The translations under genes were made by a program, and so were the position numbers. This document shows, piece by piece, positions 18,772 to 29,068 of a stretch of DNA of 64,000 nucleotides. The notes under the pieces are model-generated. The model had not been told where the DNA came from and did not search any database. It saw only the letters and a program-made list of their open reading frames with translations. This stretch comes from Saccharomycopsis phalli. Lineage: Eukaryota; Ascomycota; Saccharomycetes; Ascoideales; Saccharomycopsidaceae. The number at the start of each line of letters is the position of its first letter. Within the stretch, counting starts at the first letter, position 1. The DNA is taken from contig CP073212.1 in assembly GCA_020342235.1 (NCBI GenBank), positions 1,116,001 through 1,180,000 on the forward strand, read 5' to 3'.

Positions 18772-20223
18772 TTATTCTTCTGTACTACTGACGGACTCGG
18801 TAATTTTGTCACTGACTTTTTCAGGATTGCTCAGTTCTTGGTCTAAATCGTTTTCCTGAAAAATGAGGTGCTTGTCTTGACGTCCATCTTGAGCCCCATT
18901 ATTATCAACAGTCTTACCATCAACCAATACGCTTTCCCTCTTTTCTTTCAACAAATCTCTCTGAGAACTGTCCAATTCACGCATAAACCGAAGAATCTCT
19001 GGAATCACACCACTCTCCACTGCTCTACCCCATATGATCTCCAAGTGTTCGTAGTCATCAATACCGACAGACTGTACCAACAGAGGATCCAACTGGCTCA
19101 TCATGTCGTGGATATCCACAAGACTGTCGCTCTTACCATAAATCAAGAGAATCGGCGTGGAAATATTCTTGGTAGGATAGCTTGTTGGATGGACGTCATT
19201 GGAAGATGCCGACTTGTAGCTGTCGTCAAACATCTGGAAACACTTGTTGCGAATAATCTGGAACCAGTGAACCACTGTCTTGACGCTAGTCGACGAGTAG
19301 AGGTGCTGGTAACTGAGTAGTTTCTGTTCCGGCAGAATGTTGTTGCCATACCAGTCAAAAAGCAAGATGTTGCAATAGTCGATGATCTTGATGAACAATG
19401 GAGGATGGATGATCGACTGCCAGAATGGAGCAGAGTTGAGCAACGCCTTTCTGCCAAAGAACAAGTACATTAGAATAGGACTGGTTTTCATGAGGGTGTC
19501 TACGACTGGATGCTGGAGTCCTTGGGGAGTCATTGCCGGAGAAAGAGCAACAAAACCATCAATAAGATGGTTTAACTGCTGCTGGAAGCTCAAAGCAGCA
19601 AACCCTTGGGCAGTTCCCTGGCTGAATCCTATATATGTCAACTTTGCCTTGCCCACGTAGTCAAGGACGTACTCAATGGTGTCTGGAATGTCGTACAATG
19701 CAAACTCGTCCATGGAGAAATCCCAGAACTCGGTGCTACTGAGCTTGTGCTTGAGGTGTTTCTTTGAGTACTTGTTGCCACGGTTGTTCCCCAACCAAAC
19801 GTCATACCCAAGGTCCGAGAGCACAAGAGGAATGTTTTGGGAGTGGTTGATCATGGTGATCCAAACCTCTGAGTTCATGAGCAAGCCGTGGTGGAAATAA
19901 ACGACTTTTCCGTTTGGCTTTTTGGGGACAATCCGGTGGATGTTGAGAATGTAGTCGTCTCTAGTCTGGACAAGATGGCTCTGGAACGAGTATCCAAAGT
20001 ATCTGCAGAGATCCTCAAAGTCACGGCATTTATCTAGGCCACTAGGCGGGTTTTGCTGGTTTGTGTATAGTGACCGGGCAAGAGTATCAAATATTTGGAT
20101 GATTTGCGTGGGAAGAAGCTTTGTGATGAAGGAAATGAGGGTTTCACAGTAGATGAGGAGGAGGGAAAGAAGGAGGATAGGCCATTCCGAGGAGTCTAGT
20201 CTATGAATCACGGGTAAGTACAT
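18772..20223 (-). CDS. TGL1: Sterol ester/acid lipase (Tgl1/Yeh family)
   Basis: 483 aa. N-terminal hydrophobic anchor (residues about 14-38), then the acid-lipase alpha/beta-hydrolase domain: YFGY with TRDDYILNIHRI, oxyanion FHHGLL (110-115), VWLGNNRGNKYS, nucleophile elbow GFSQG (199-203, Ser201), catalytic Asp in YGKSDSLVD (about 366-370) and His393 in YEHLEIIWG. All three triad residues are present. The family hydrolyses steryl esters on lipid droplets (Tgl1) or at the plasma membrane (Yeh2); the anchored N-terminus and length (Tgl1 is 548 aa) fit Tgl1. The tail after residue 415 is polar and disordered. Upstream, at 20395-20510, are three to four 37-bp repeats. Confidence 0.85.
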   Translation of the reverse strand: MYLPVIHRLDSSEWPILLLSLLLIYCETLISFITKLLPTQIIQIFDTLARSLYTNQQNPPSGLDKCRDFEDLCRYFGYSFQSHLVQTRDDYILNIHRIVPKKPNGKVVYFHHGLLMNSEVWITMINHSQNIPLVLSDLGYDVWLGNNRGNKYSKKHLKHKLSSTEFWDFSMDEFALYDIPDTIEYVLDYVGKAKLTYIGFSQGTAQGFAALSFQQQLNHLIDGFVALSPAMTPQGLQHPVVDTLMKTSPILMYLFFGRKALLNSAPFWQSIIHPPLFIKIIDYCNILLFDWYGNNILPEQKLLSYQHLYSSTSVKTVVHWFQIIRNKCFQMFDDSYKSASSNDVHPTSYPTKNISTPILLIYGKSDSLVDIHDMMSQLDPLLVQSVGIDDYEHLEIIWGRAVESGVIPEILRFMRELDSSQRDLLKEKRESVLVDGKTVDNNGAQDGRQDKHLIFQENDLDQELSNPEKVSDKITESVSSTEE

Positions 20224-20394
20224 GGCTGGAGATGTTGATTAACTGTGAAGACGTGCTTCTGAGTGGCAGTTTATTGGGTGAGCTGTATTGTGATGGTTGG
20301 TCAATATTGTAGTCGTATAATTTGACCAATACAACCAGGTGAAATTATTAATATTGGGCAATGATTTGGCTTTTGAGATGGCACTAGCTTGTAA

Positions 20395-20510
20395 CCGTGA
20401 TTCTGTAATCCTTGACAGTCGATTCAAGTTATTCAATAATGACTCTTGGCAGTCGATTCAAGTTATCCAATAATGACTCTTGACAGTCGATACACGTTAT
20501 TCAATTATCC
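20395..20510 (+). repeat. Tandem ~37-bp repeats
   Basis: Three to four imperfect copies with core GACAGTCGATTCAAGTTAT then TCAATAATGACTCTT. They lie in the divergent promoter region between TGL1 and the 21.2-kb gene. Confidence 0.8.
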
Positions 20511-21261
20511 CTCTAGACAGTGTATACAAGTTCAATGGACAAATGTTTAGCGGCCGATTGAATATCTTGATACTGATGATTATTTCAAGACTAATTCACT
20601 TGATATATTATACAACTCGTGGTTTGTTTTGTCTGTTATGCTGTTATCTGTCACTGGATGCTTGCTTAAGGACAAGTCTACTCTGGCGAAATGCACAAGT
20701 AATTTTTCATCGATTCATGCTTCAATGCTCATGTTTCCATATCCATGAAATGTGTCCTCAATACCAGTCTTGGTAAAAATAGTTTCAAAGATATTAGTCG
20801 TGACTGTAGAACAGGTCACTATGATTGGGAACGGGATGCTATGATATTATGAACAGGACTTGGATTACGTGATAATGTTTGAAATGGATAAAAAAAAAAT
20901 ATTCACTTGGCATTTCCATCACATTCCAACATTTATATTTCATGCTTCGTTTATTTACATTCCATATTGCACTGCATATTAAATTCCATACCTTATCACA
21001 TAGTACACACCATATTAAATTCTATGCTTCGTTCCTATTTTATTCCTATTTTATTCTATATTAAATTCCAAGCTTTATCCCTACTTCATCCCTACTTATT
21101 CTATGCTTCACATTAAAATCCCCTTTATTACCCATCATCTCCGAAACCATGTGATTAGCTTTTGTACCGTTTTCGGTTATGCTTCTTGTACCTACACATT
21201 TGTTCAAAGCTATACATTCTTCAAAAGACATATTTCCTTGTGCCAGTTCGCCTGTCGCATA
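20511..21261. other. Divergent intergenic region
   Basis: AT-rich with short direct repeats (atgcttcgttcctattttattc type) at 20940-21110. An upstream in-frame ATG at 21103 could extend the following gene. Confidence 0.4.
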
Positions 21262-23856
21262 ATGTTGTCGTATTTCAGTGAAATTGTCAATTTCATCAAC
21301 ACGCTCTTCTCCCCGCATTTTTACAGACTGATCTTTTCCACAAACTACTTATTGAGCGATAAACCTTCTAGTGAATCAACCACTAGCGCTATTGAGCCAT
21401 TTGATTACGATGATGCTCTTTTTGATCGATTGGAGTTTGATCCCGCCACACAAAGCCGTTGGTGGGAGGCTATATGCGTGTATTTTTCCAGAGAACCTGG
21501 GGATCAGCCTTTTGAGCATAGATCGGTTTTGGGGGAGATCCAAAAGGTAATTCTAAGGTATTTGGACGGAGAACATCTCAAGGCGGGGTTTATTGGGTTT
21601 GTAGGGGTTTTTGTCGCGGCATTTGTGCTCCAAAGGGTGGCTAAGCTTGTGGTCTTGTTGAATGAAAAGGTGAAGCAGGGAATGAGACTGCAACGAAGAA
21701 TAGAGGAGGATGAGGAAGATGAGGAGGAAAGAGAAATGGAGCATAAAGGCAAAACGAAAAAAGAGATGGTGAAAAAAGAGATTGAAAAGGTGAAAAAGAC
21801 CGTGAAACAAGGGATTGAAAAAGTCAAAGAGTTGGAGAGGGAGTTGGAGAGGGAGTCGGATATAAACTCTGAATTAGAGTATACAAATACAACTGTGATA
21901 GTACAACAAGGTGTCCTAGTGAAAGATCCAAATACACTGACTGAAAACCAAAATAAAACACCAAACGTGCAAACCGGGTCCCAAAAAGAAACATTACACA
22001 CAAAATTTACAAAAGCCCATCTTGACCTTGCTACACAACATTCTGACCAAAATTTCTCTCCCAACGATATCAACACAGTTCATTTAAACAGTGGTAATGG
22101 CATTTCCAAAGATTCGAATCCGACCTTGAACTCGGACGTGCCAAAGTCTAACAAAGGACCCAACATCTTTGTTCTCCAAGAGAAGACTAGTAATCTGAAA
22201 GGTGTGCCTAATTTTGAGCAGGGCTCAATGAAATTTTCCAATGAAAATGATCCAGAGACGCCGTTTTATGATGATACGTTATCCCTAGAAAGCGAGTCTC
22301 CTTCTAAAAATGCTACGTATGCTGCTTCTTTGGCTACTTCTTCCAAGATTCCTATAATCCCTTATGATACTTTCAATAACAGTCCTTTTAGCCAGATTAG
22401 CCCTCTACATATCACAAAACAATACAGTGCAAAGACACCCGACAATACCCCAATTGGAAATTCACAAGATGAGAAGTTGCAACGGCTGGACGAGTTACTA
22501 GAATACGTACACGAACTCCTGTCAAAGAAGCAGACCCCAATTCCGTCGCCTAGCGAAATTTCTTATGATAGTTCAAACTCTGAGCAGAACTCTGAGACCT
22601 TTAGACAAGACTCTGAAAAATCAATATTTGAAAACTCGCAATCCTCCAGAATGCCGATACACGAAAAGCCACAGTTGTCTGAATTATCACTGTCTGAAAC
22701 ATCATCCTCTGAAAAACCATCTAATCAGCCAATATCCCCAGACAGACAGTCCCCTTTGACAACAAAATCCTTGGAGATGGATCCTTTTGAATCCCCAGAA
22801 AAACAATCCAAGTCCCTCTCTTCTTCAATTCTCTCTTCTGAGTCAGACCTGGTTATTTCCAGTTCCAGTGTCTTGAGCAACAGCACACATCTCCAGGACA
22901 AAATCAATACGAAAAAGCCCGAACCAGAGCCACTTACCTCGCCAATGCGACAAAAGTTTCCTCGAGCATCCCGAATCCCCGTTGCAAAAGGATATGTCTT
23001 GACTCCAAAAATTCTACAAGTATTAACTAATGACTGCACCGCCGACCAGTACCTTCTGGAGACGCTTCCAACGGACGAACTCCAAGAAGACAAGCAAGTA
23101 CTTGACACTTGGCATGAATATTCTGTTGATGAAATCACTTCTGAGACAATAAAGTCTTTGTTTCAAGAGTTGAAGCAGCCAGTAACAGAAGAAACCTGGC
23201 AGGACTTGGTCAGTGCTATGGAGAAGTTGATGGTAATTTCGCTGCGCAGTAGTCTTCCTTTGCAAACCTACCAGACTTTGGTGGACGAATTTGCACTGTG
23301 CTTCGACACAATTGGCAAGTTGCTAGATAATAAGCGTACACAGCTTCTCAAAAAGACCATCAGACTTGTGCGGTTTGTATTGGTGTATGACCACATGGAT
23401 TTAATTGAGAGCGACTTACATGCCCGCACGATTCTCCGATTACTCGACATGTCATATGGCAATATCATGAAGAAATCGTTCATCAGAAACGCGTGCCAGA
23501 AGGCTGTATGCGAAATGGCTGGTGTTCTTACCAGAGAGGCAATGGTAAGTGCAGCAAAAAAGGTGTTTCAACCAGTCAGCATCAAGAACCGGTTGAATTT
23601 GTACACCTATGAGTCATGGAGGTTGATGATGGTCAAGTTCTATTTGCTCGAACAGGTAACTATCATGCGTGACTCTGAGTGGTTTACTCAAGAACTAAGT
23701 CTGTATTTTCAGTCACTAAAAGCTGCTGTTGCTGCTAATGTCGGTGTGAGAAAAGAAATGGTGGATATCTACTTGATCTGCAAAAAGCTGGGCCATGACT
23801 TGTCGTGTTTTGAAGGCGTATTTGATCCCAAGACAAGAGCAAAATTGGAAGACTAG
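21262..23856 (+). CDS. Large membrane-anchored coiled-coil protein, uncharacterised
   Basis: 864 aa from ATG 21262; an in-frame ATG at 21103 would add 53 residues of poor composition. Layout: short N-terminal helix; conserved-looking FDRLEFDPATQSRWWEAICVYFSREPG; hydrophobic segment (about 109-132, GFIGFVGVFVAAFVL); charged coiled coil (EEDEEDEEEREMEHKGKTKKEM ...); a long Ser/Pro-rich disordered middle; and a helical C-terminal domain of about 260 residues (TSETIKSLFQELKQPVTEETWQDLV onward). No family recognised with confidence. The TM-coiled coil-helical tail arrangement could suit an organelle-tethering protein such as Inp2, but this is speculation. Confidence 0.75.
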   Translation: MLSYFSEIVNFINTLFSPHFYRLIFSTNYLLSDKPSSESTTSAIEPFDYDDALFDRLEFDPATQSRWWEAICVYFSREPGDQPFEHRSVLGEIQKVILRYLDGEHLKAGFIGFVGVFVAAFVLQRVAKLVVLLNEKVKQGMRLQRRIEEDEEDEEEREMEHKGKTKKEMVKKEIEKVKKTVKQGIEKVKELERELERESDINSELEYTNTTVIVQQGVLVKDPNTLTENQNKTPNVQTGSQKETLHTKFTKAHLDLATQHSDQNFSPNDINTVHLNSGNGISKDSNPTLNSDVPKSNKGPNIFVLQEKTSNLKGVPNFEQGSMKFSNENDPETPFYDDTLSLESESPSKNATYAASLATSSKIPIIPYDTFNNSPFSQISPLHITKQYSAKTPDNTPIGNSQDEKLQRLDELLEYVHELLSKKQTPIPSPSEISYDSSNSEQNSETFRQDSEKSIFENSQSSRMPIHEKPQLSELSLSETSSSEKPSNQPISPDRQSPLTTKSLEMDPFESPEKQSKSLSSSILSSESDLVISSSSVLSNSTHLQDKINTKKPEPEPLTSPMRQKFPRASRIPVAKGYVLTPKILQVLTNDCTADQYLLETLPTDELQEDKQVLDTWHEYSVDEITSETIKSLFQELKQPVTEETWQDLVSAMEKLMVISLRSSLPLQTYQTLVDEFALCFDTIGKLLDNKRTQLLKKTIRLVRFVLVYDHMDLIESDLHARTILRLLDMSYGNIMKKSFIRNACQKAVCEMAGVLTREAMVSAAKKVFQPVSIKNRLNLYTYESWRLMMVKFYLLEQVTIMRDSEWFTQELSLYFQSLKAAVAANVGVRKEMVDIYLICKKLGHDLSCFEGVFDPKTRAKLED

Positions 23857-24489
23857 GTGTATGTACTGGTGTTAAACTGTATTGAGTGGTAATTCAACAA
23901 GGCTCTAACTGGAGATGATATATTATATTAAGTCGTTAGCTATATTATATTGAGACTAAACTGCTCTGTACCAGGAGTTTGGTTCTAAATTATATTCAAA
24001 ATATTATAATTGTAGATTTTCCTCTTCCTACAGAGAGAATGAGTCCTCTGTTGAGTATAAATATTCAGACTTGCCTACAAGTATGTTGCTTTGAAATACT
24101 GGCATCGTTTAACAAAATTGATAATTCAAGAACGTACCAAATACCAGGAAAGTGACAATGAAAAGACACATGGCAAAACTGACCGTTGATCGTGATGGAA
24201 GGTTCAATGGATGAATACTCCACTTGAACCAGCAAAAGAAATATGGTGTCTTCTAAGAGCTGTTTAACAAAGGTCCTCTGTTTATTTCCCATTGAAGGGG
24301 CAAATCTGGCACTTTAAGCGGTGGAGTATCCATATCTTTGGAATTTTAGAATAAGACATATCTCTCTATCATGGTGTTTGTCATTGGTAACATGTCAAAG
24401 GTTCTTTGATGAAGTTGCACAATTATTTGATGAAGTTGCACAAATTATTTGATAAAGTTGTACAGAGCATTCAATAAAGCCGTGTAAAG
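23857..24489. other. Intergenic with short tandem repeats
   Basis: At 24405-24480 there are four imperfect ~24-bp units (tttgatgaagttgcacaaatta). No gene supported. Confidence 0.6.
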
Positions 24490-24711
24490 ATGAATCAAGT
24501 CGAGTTACTCAATTCTACTCCTAGTAGACAATCGATGGTTGTCCCCTTCTCCACCAAAGACATAAAAACCCGAAACTGGCCAATTCCAAGACTGGTGGAT
24601 TCCAAATATAACAATCATCCGTACCACTACAATCTCTATGAAAAACGGACACATTCTGTGCCACCACTGACGGACGAGCTTGTACTTTCCGAGGTCTTGC
24701 CAAAATTGTGA
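24490..24711 (+). CDS. Small ORF, 73 aa, uncertain
   Basis: ATG-initiated, with a non-repetitive, protein-like composition (TRNWPIPRLVDSKYNNHPYH, RTHSVPPLTDELVLSEVLP). No homologue recognised; the opposite strand is also open. It could be a genuine microprotein or chance. Confidence 0.3.
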   Translation: MNQVELLNSTPSRQSMVVPFSTKDIKTRNWPIPRLVDSKYNNHPYHYNLYEKRTHSVPPLTDELVLSEVLPKL

Positions 24712-25011
24712 AAAAAGTCTATCAAGGCACAATAGGATCCAAATTGCTATCCCATTCTAGCAAGCTTCACCTTTAATGTCAACAGCTTGACATTTTGAAT
24801 CAACAGTTTCATCATTCTGTGGTCTTTTTTGAATTTAGCAGCATCGACTTTGGTTTTTACGCAACACTACTCTCTTCTTTATAGCTGACAGAATGTGCAC
24901 ACGTGATATTTCATCGATTCATCACATGACTCTGCATATGCTCGCTTCTCATGTGCCATGATGAAATAAATCAGCTTAAATATCGTCTGCGATTCTCCCG
25001 GTTTCATCAAA

Positions 25012-25542
25012 ATGGCCCACGGCGACTATTCACGATTCTCTGAATCTACAAAGAAGGAAGTACTTGAAAGAATCGTCGAGTCTTATGAGGCTTTGGCTGC
25101 TGACCAGACCAATTGGGTCAGCAACTTGGCAAACGCAGCATCTTTGCTATGGCACGGCTACCATTCGCTAGATTCGCCATCAAACACAGTCAATTGGGCC
25201 GGGTTTTATGTCACAGATGCAAAGGACCCATTAAAGCTTCTTCTTGCCCCATTTCAGGGAACGGTGGCTTGCCAAACCATCAAAGTAGGCTCTGGGGTTT
25301 GTGGTACTGCTGCCGACAAAAAGACCACACAATTGGTCCCAGACGTTGAGAAATTCCCAGGTCACATTGCCTGCGATAGTATCACAAAGTCGGAGATTGT
25401 CGTGCCGATTGTCGGTTCAGACGGTACGGTTCGAGGCGTGATTGACTTGGACAATACCCAGTTGAATGGGTTTGATGAGACGGATGTAGAGTATTTGGAA
25501 TTGCTAGCCAAGAAGATCGCCGAGACTTGTGAGTGGAACTGA
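25012..25542 (+). CDS. Free methionine-(R)-sulfoxide reductase (GAF domain)
   Basis: 176 aa, orthologue of yeast YKL069W (fRMsr). Single GAF domain. The three redox cysteines are in place: Cys87 (VACQT), Cys97 (GVCGTAA) and Cys121 (HIACDS), with the family's 10- and 24-residue spacings. TQLVPDVEKFPGHIACDS and KSEIVVPIV are diagnostic. It reduces free Met-R-sulfoxide with thioredoxin as electron donor, part of oxidative-stress defence in the cytosol. The C-terminus and 3' flank hold a 22-bp duplication (ggaactgagtagttgatgggta type) at 25535-25580. Confidence 0.93.
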   Translation: MAHGDYSRFSESTKKEVLERIVESYEALAADQTNWVSNLANAASLLWHGYHSLDSPSNTVNWAGFYVTDAKDPLKLLLAPFQGTVACQTIKVGSGVCGTAADKKTTQLVPDVEKFPGHIACDSITKSEIVVPIVGSDGTVRGVIDLDNTQLNGFDETDVEYLELLAKKIAETCEWN

Positions 25543-26550
25543 GTAGTTGATGGGTAGAACTGAGTAGTTGATGGGTAGAACATGCCACGGTCAGAATTCG
25601 AGTTTGCTTACGGAACTGTCAAACTTGGTTGCTAGTCTTGTAATTTAAGATAATATACAATTGTCCATTCAAGTGATTTTTGATATTAGTTTTTTGGAGT
25701 CATGTTGTAATGGCATCGCTATATACTGCAGTGGGTTCGGGTATGGGGTACTTTTGATTCACATAGTTGCGTTTATGCAAAGCTCGATGATAACATGCCA
25801 GAATAGCATGTTTCGGATGTTGAGATTCATTTTCTTTTGCTTACTTTGTAGTGGAACTTCAGGTGGCCTGTCAAACCTACACCCATTGGATGTCAATAGC
25901 CATGATAATTCTCAGATATAGGTGATGTAGTTTTGTCTATTAAATCGATATAGTTTGTCTATTACTATTACTATTATTTTATTGAAGGCTATAGTTTGTC
26001 TATGAACGTGTAGACGTTGCAAATCGTCGTTGAGATACATACCAATTCCTGTAGTACGTATAGATCGCGCATCCTACCATGATGTACCTAGAATGCCTTG
26101 ATATCAAAGTGGGGTCTCTAACAATCAACTAATTTTCGCTTGTGGCCATGGAGAGTGCATCTGATGGTTTATCGGCCACTTTAACAGAGTTCTATTTCTA
26201 GAACAAACCGTCTCTCATTCGAGAGATGCCCAAATCTCGACATTGACTTTAGATGGCAAGATAATTTGATAGTCACAGATCAGGTAGCAAGGTTTTATCC
26301 CCAAAATGAAATGAGTAATTTATACAGGATATGAAACAAGGGAGATCTTCACTAAGCTAAGAGATAAAACCCCAAAGGCGATACTCACCTAGCTAAAATA
26401 TAGAACTTCAAAAGGGACCAAACAACCGACACCAACTCTTCCAATTATTCATATAAAGAAATTGTACCATAAACCTGTTTATTCCATTAGATAATTTATA
26501 CTATTTAATTGCACATTATTTTACCTAAACTTTCACACCGTGTTAGCTTC
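25543..26550. other. Intergenic between fRMsr and the RNase T2-like gene
   Basis: Contains TATAGTTTGTCTAT-type reiterations around 25930-26005. No gene supported. Confidence 0.5.
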
Positions 26551-28008
26551 TCACTGGCATCCTTTGTCGGAATTCTCGAAGCAGAACGACATCCTTCTGA
26601 ATTTCTCATGATCTTCAGAACTTAGACTAGAGAGTCTATTGGGACTGCATCTACTTCCGTCAACAGTAACTTGCCCGGGAATGGGGACTTGTTTGATAGC
26701 AAAATTCACATTTAGAGGCACATTGCCTTCTTTAGGTTTATAATACACTCTCATTTCCTCAAGGATACAAACATTATTTTTGGCTGGTTTCCCCACAAGA
26801 TAAAAGCCAATTGTATCGGATGATTTAATCTTTTGATCCATTGTATCCCAATTGTAATGTACCCCTGGTGTTATTTCCATCTTATCAAATATGCCCTGGT
26901 CACGAAGTTTATCTGCTGGAAGTAACATATTCACAACTCCTTGCAAATAGTCCGTTGTAATAGCACGGCGATATGCATTTGCTCGTAATTCTTTTACGCA
27001 ACCATCGAATTTCTTCAGTTGGTTCACTGCAAGTAGATTGTTTTCCTGACTTCTAGTGAACCATTTATATATGTCACTCGCTTCCCATGCACTCTCTTCT
27101 AGATTATAGCAACTTGGCTGTAATGATTGGAAATCTCTAGCATGCTTCCTGGTCTCGCACTGCATCAACCGCTTTTTGGATACATCGGACCATATATCAT
27201 TCATGGGTACTGTGCTTGTCCACTTAATACCTCCCTTGAAGATGCTATTCAAATTAGTATTATCTCCCAATTCCATTATTATCAGATCGTTACTCTGATC
27301 CCCATTAGTAGGAGGTTTTGGGGCTATATTTCCCCATAATCCATGGATTGAAAGACCAGGCCGGTATTTATTGTAATTATATGCCAACACAATGACCTTG
27401 TTTGGTGGCTCCTGACAATTACTATTTATTATCCTCAGCGTTCGCGGAAAGCTTAATAAAGTTGCCTGAGAGGAAAGTTCAGCTAATTTCTTTGATAATA
27501 CTGTATCATTCACTGTCAGAGAAACGGCCAGGGACGTACTGCCGGTGGTTCTACTCGTGCCACTTTGCTGGAATGATGTGGTTGGGCGTGTAAGATAGGC
27601 AGTTGAGTGCGAAATACCACCAATTGGTTTTATGGAATCACTAGGCAGAATTCCAATTGATATGGAGGTGATCCATGAATCTCTGGAAAGTAGTGCTGGA
27701 GTTGCAGTAGGATTGGATATTCCCATGGCAAACAGTGATGTCAAACTTATAGTAGGATTCAATATTCCCATGGGAAATAGTGATGCCGAGCTTATAGTTG
27801 GATTGAATATTCCCGTGGTAACAAGCGAAGATGGACTGGGTGCAATTTGCTTCCCACTGCTCTGGATTCTTCCACTACTGGATCTATCACCTAGCCCTAA
27901 AAAGGCATATCTAGGACGTCCACCTTGAATTGGTGAGCCAATGCCAAATCGAACAAGCTCCAGAGTAAGCCATACAAGAATGAACAGTAATACATAATCT
28001 GCTTTCAT
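26551..28008 (-). CDS. Secreted RNase T2-like protein
   Basis: 485 aa from ATG 28008, chosen because it opens a clear signal peptide (ADYVLLFILVWLTLELVRFGIGS); the frame extends 35 codons upstream without such a feature. Residues about 60-200 are Ser/Thr/Ile rich with reiterated GIxNPTIS units. The catalytic region then shows SIHGLWGN (RNase T2 CAS-I HGLW) and QCETRKHARDF, where E-x-x-K-H matches the CAS-II E-x-x-K-H-G core. The putative catalytic His, Glu, Lys and His are therefore all present, although surrounding residues are very divergent. Several Cys pairs and a C-terminal Cys fit secretion. Related to the 61.3-kb protein (QSLQPSCY/SSLSPQCY block). An extracellular or vacuolar ribonuclease role is inferred. 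Confidence 0.65.
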   Translation of the reverse strand: MKADYVLLFILVWLTLELVRFGIGSPIQGGRPRYAFLGLGDRSSSGRIQSSGKQIAPSPSSLVTTGIFNPTISSASLFPMGILNPTISLTSLFAMGISNPTATPALLSRDSWITSISIGILPSDSIKPIGGISHSTAYLTRPTTSFQQSGTSRTTGSTSLAVSLTVNDTVLSKKLAELSSQATLLSFPRTLRIINSNCQEPPNKVIVLAYNYNKYRPGLSIHGLWGNIAPKPPTNGDQSNDLIIMELGDNTNLNSIFKGGIKWTSTVPMNDIWSDVSKKRLMQCETRKHARDFQSLQPSCYNLEESAWEASDIYKWFTRSQENNLLAVNQLKKFDGCVKELRANAYRRAITTDYLQGVVNMLLPADKLRDQGIFDKMEITPGVHYNWDTMDQKIKSSDTIGFYLVGKPAKNNVCILEEMRVYYKPKEGNVPLNVNFAIKQVPIPGQVTVDGSRCSPNRLSSLSSEDHEKFRRMSFCFENSDKGCQ

Positions 28009-29068
28009 TTTGCTTTTTTTGATAAACTCACTAGGAGAAGCTCTCCCTTTATATATCCCCTCCATGTATACAAATACATGGTGGTAACGACGCTCAATTA
28101 TCATGATATCCACATACAGTGGATGTGTTTATAGACATTGACTCGTCAAGATGTACTCACAGGGACTAATTTTCAAAAGCATGCATGTGAGATGTGTCCC
28201 TTTATTGACATGCATCTTCTGTCGTCTTCCGATTTCTTCTGGTCTTGCATTCTTTCAACGTTATACACACATATCCTGCTCGTATATTTTCGTGATAGTT
28301 TTCTGATATCTTCTGACATTTTATTTTATCCAACTTAAAATATTCTCTTGTATTTGATAGCGTCTCTTGAGTTGTGCAAGATCCTCAAAGAAAAAATCTG
28401 AAACAGATCTATTGATCCACCAAGCATGATCCATAATTGTACCTGAAACAAGTCACTGCACAATTTACACACAGTACATGCTCTTTGGTCATTATGAAAC
28501 ACATATCTAGATATAAACGAATGGATCCTGATTCACCTAACGTAGATTTGTATACTCGATGCTGTTTGGGATGATTCAAAAGTCCAACGAGGCAAAGCTA
28601 CTTCTGGTTGGTAGCAGAGTCGGCAAAAAAATAAATAATAAAAAAAGGCAATTAATATCGACTGTCTTCACCTGAATCTTTGAACATAATGACCCCGGAA
28701 GAATATTACAATACGTAATCACCCCACGAAATTGATTCTCTTCTGATAATAGCACTTCATCTTCTGTCAATCTTGTACATTTCTGCGTTATAGTAAAAGC
28801 TCACAAAAGCACCAATATATTTCCATTGGGAATCTAATATATCAATTAATATTTTTTCCAGAAGGAATAATTTACCTTGAACAGATCCGAGATTATTTAA
28901 ATATTACGGTACTTTAGGGATCACAATCTTTTCGTTGTGTAAACTTTCGACTTTTCAAACTCCGAAGGAGTCTTTAATGTATAGTTCTACTATCTATTTT
29001 CATTTCACCAAGCATTCCCTCTCCAAAGATCCTATACATGAAAATACCGTTCCAATAACCATGGTACA
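28009..29068. other. Intergenic, upstream of the RNase T2-like gene
   Basis: TATA-like TTTATATATCC at about 28051. Otherwise AT-rich with no supported gene. Confidence 0.5.

Noticed and set aside
28140-28165. GTGAGTACAT block upstream of the 26.5-kb gene resembling the 20-nt repeat block
   Set aside because: Only the first 10 bases match, the spacing differs, and no 17-codon frame precedes it.
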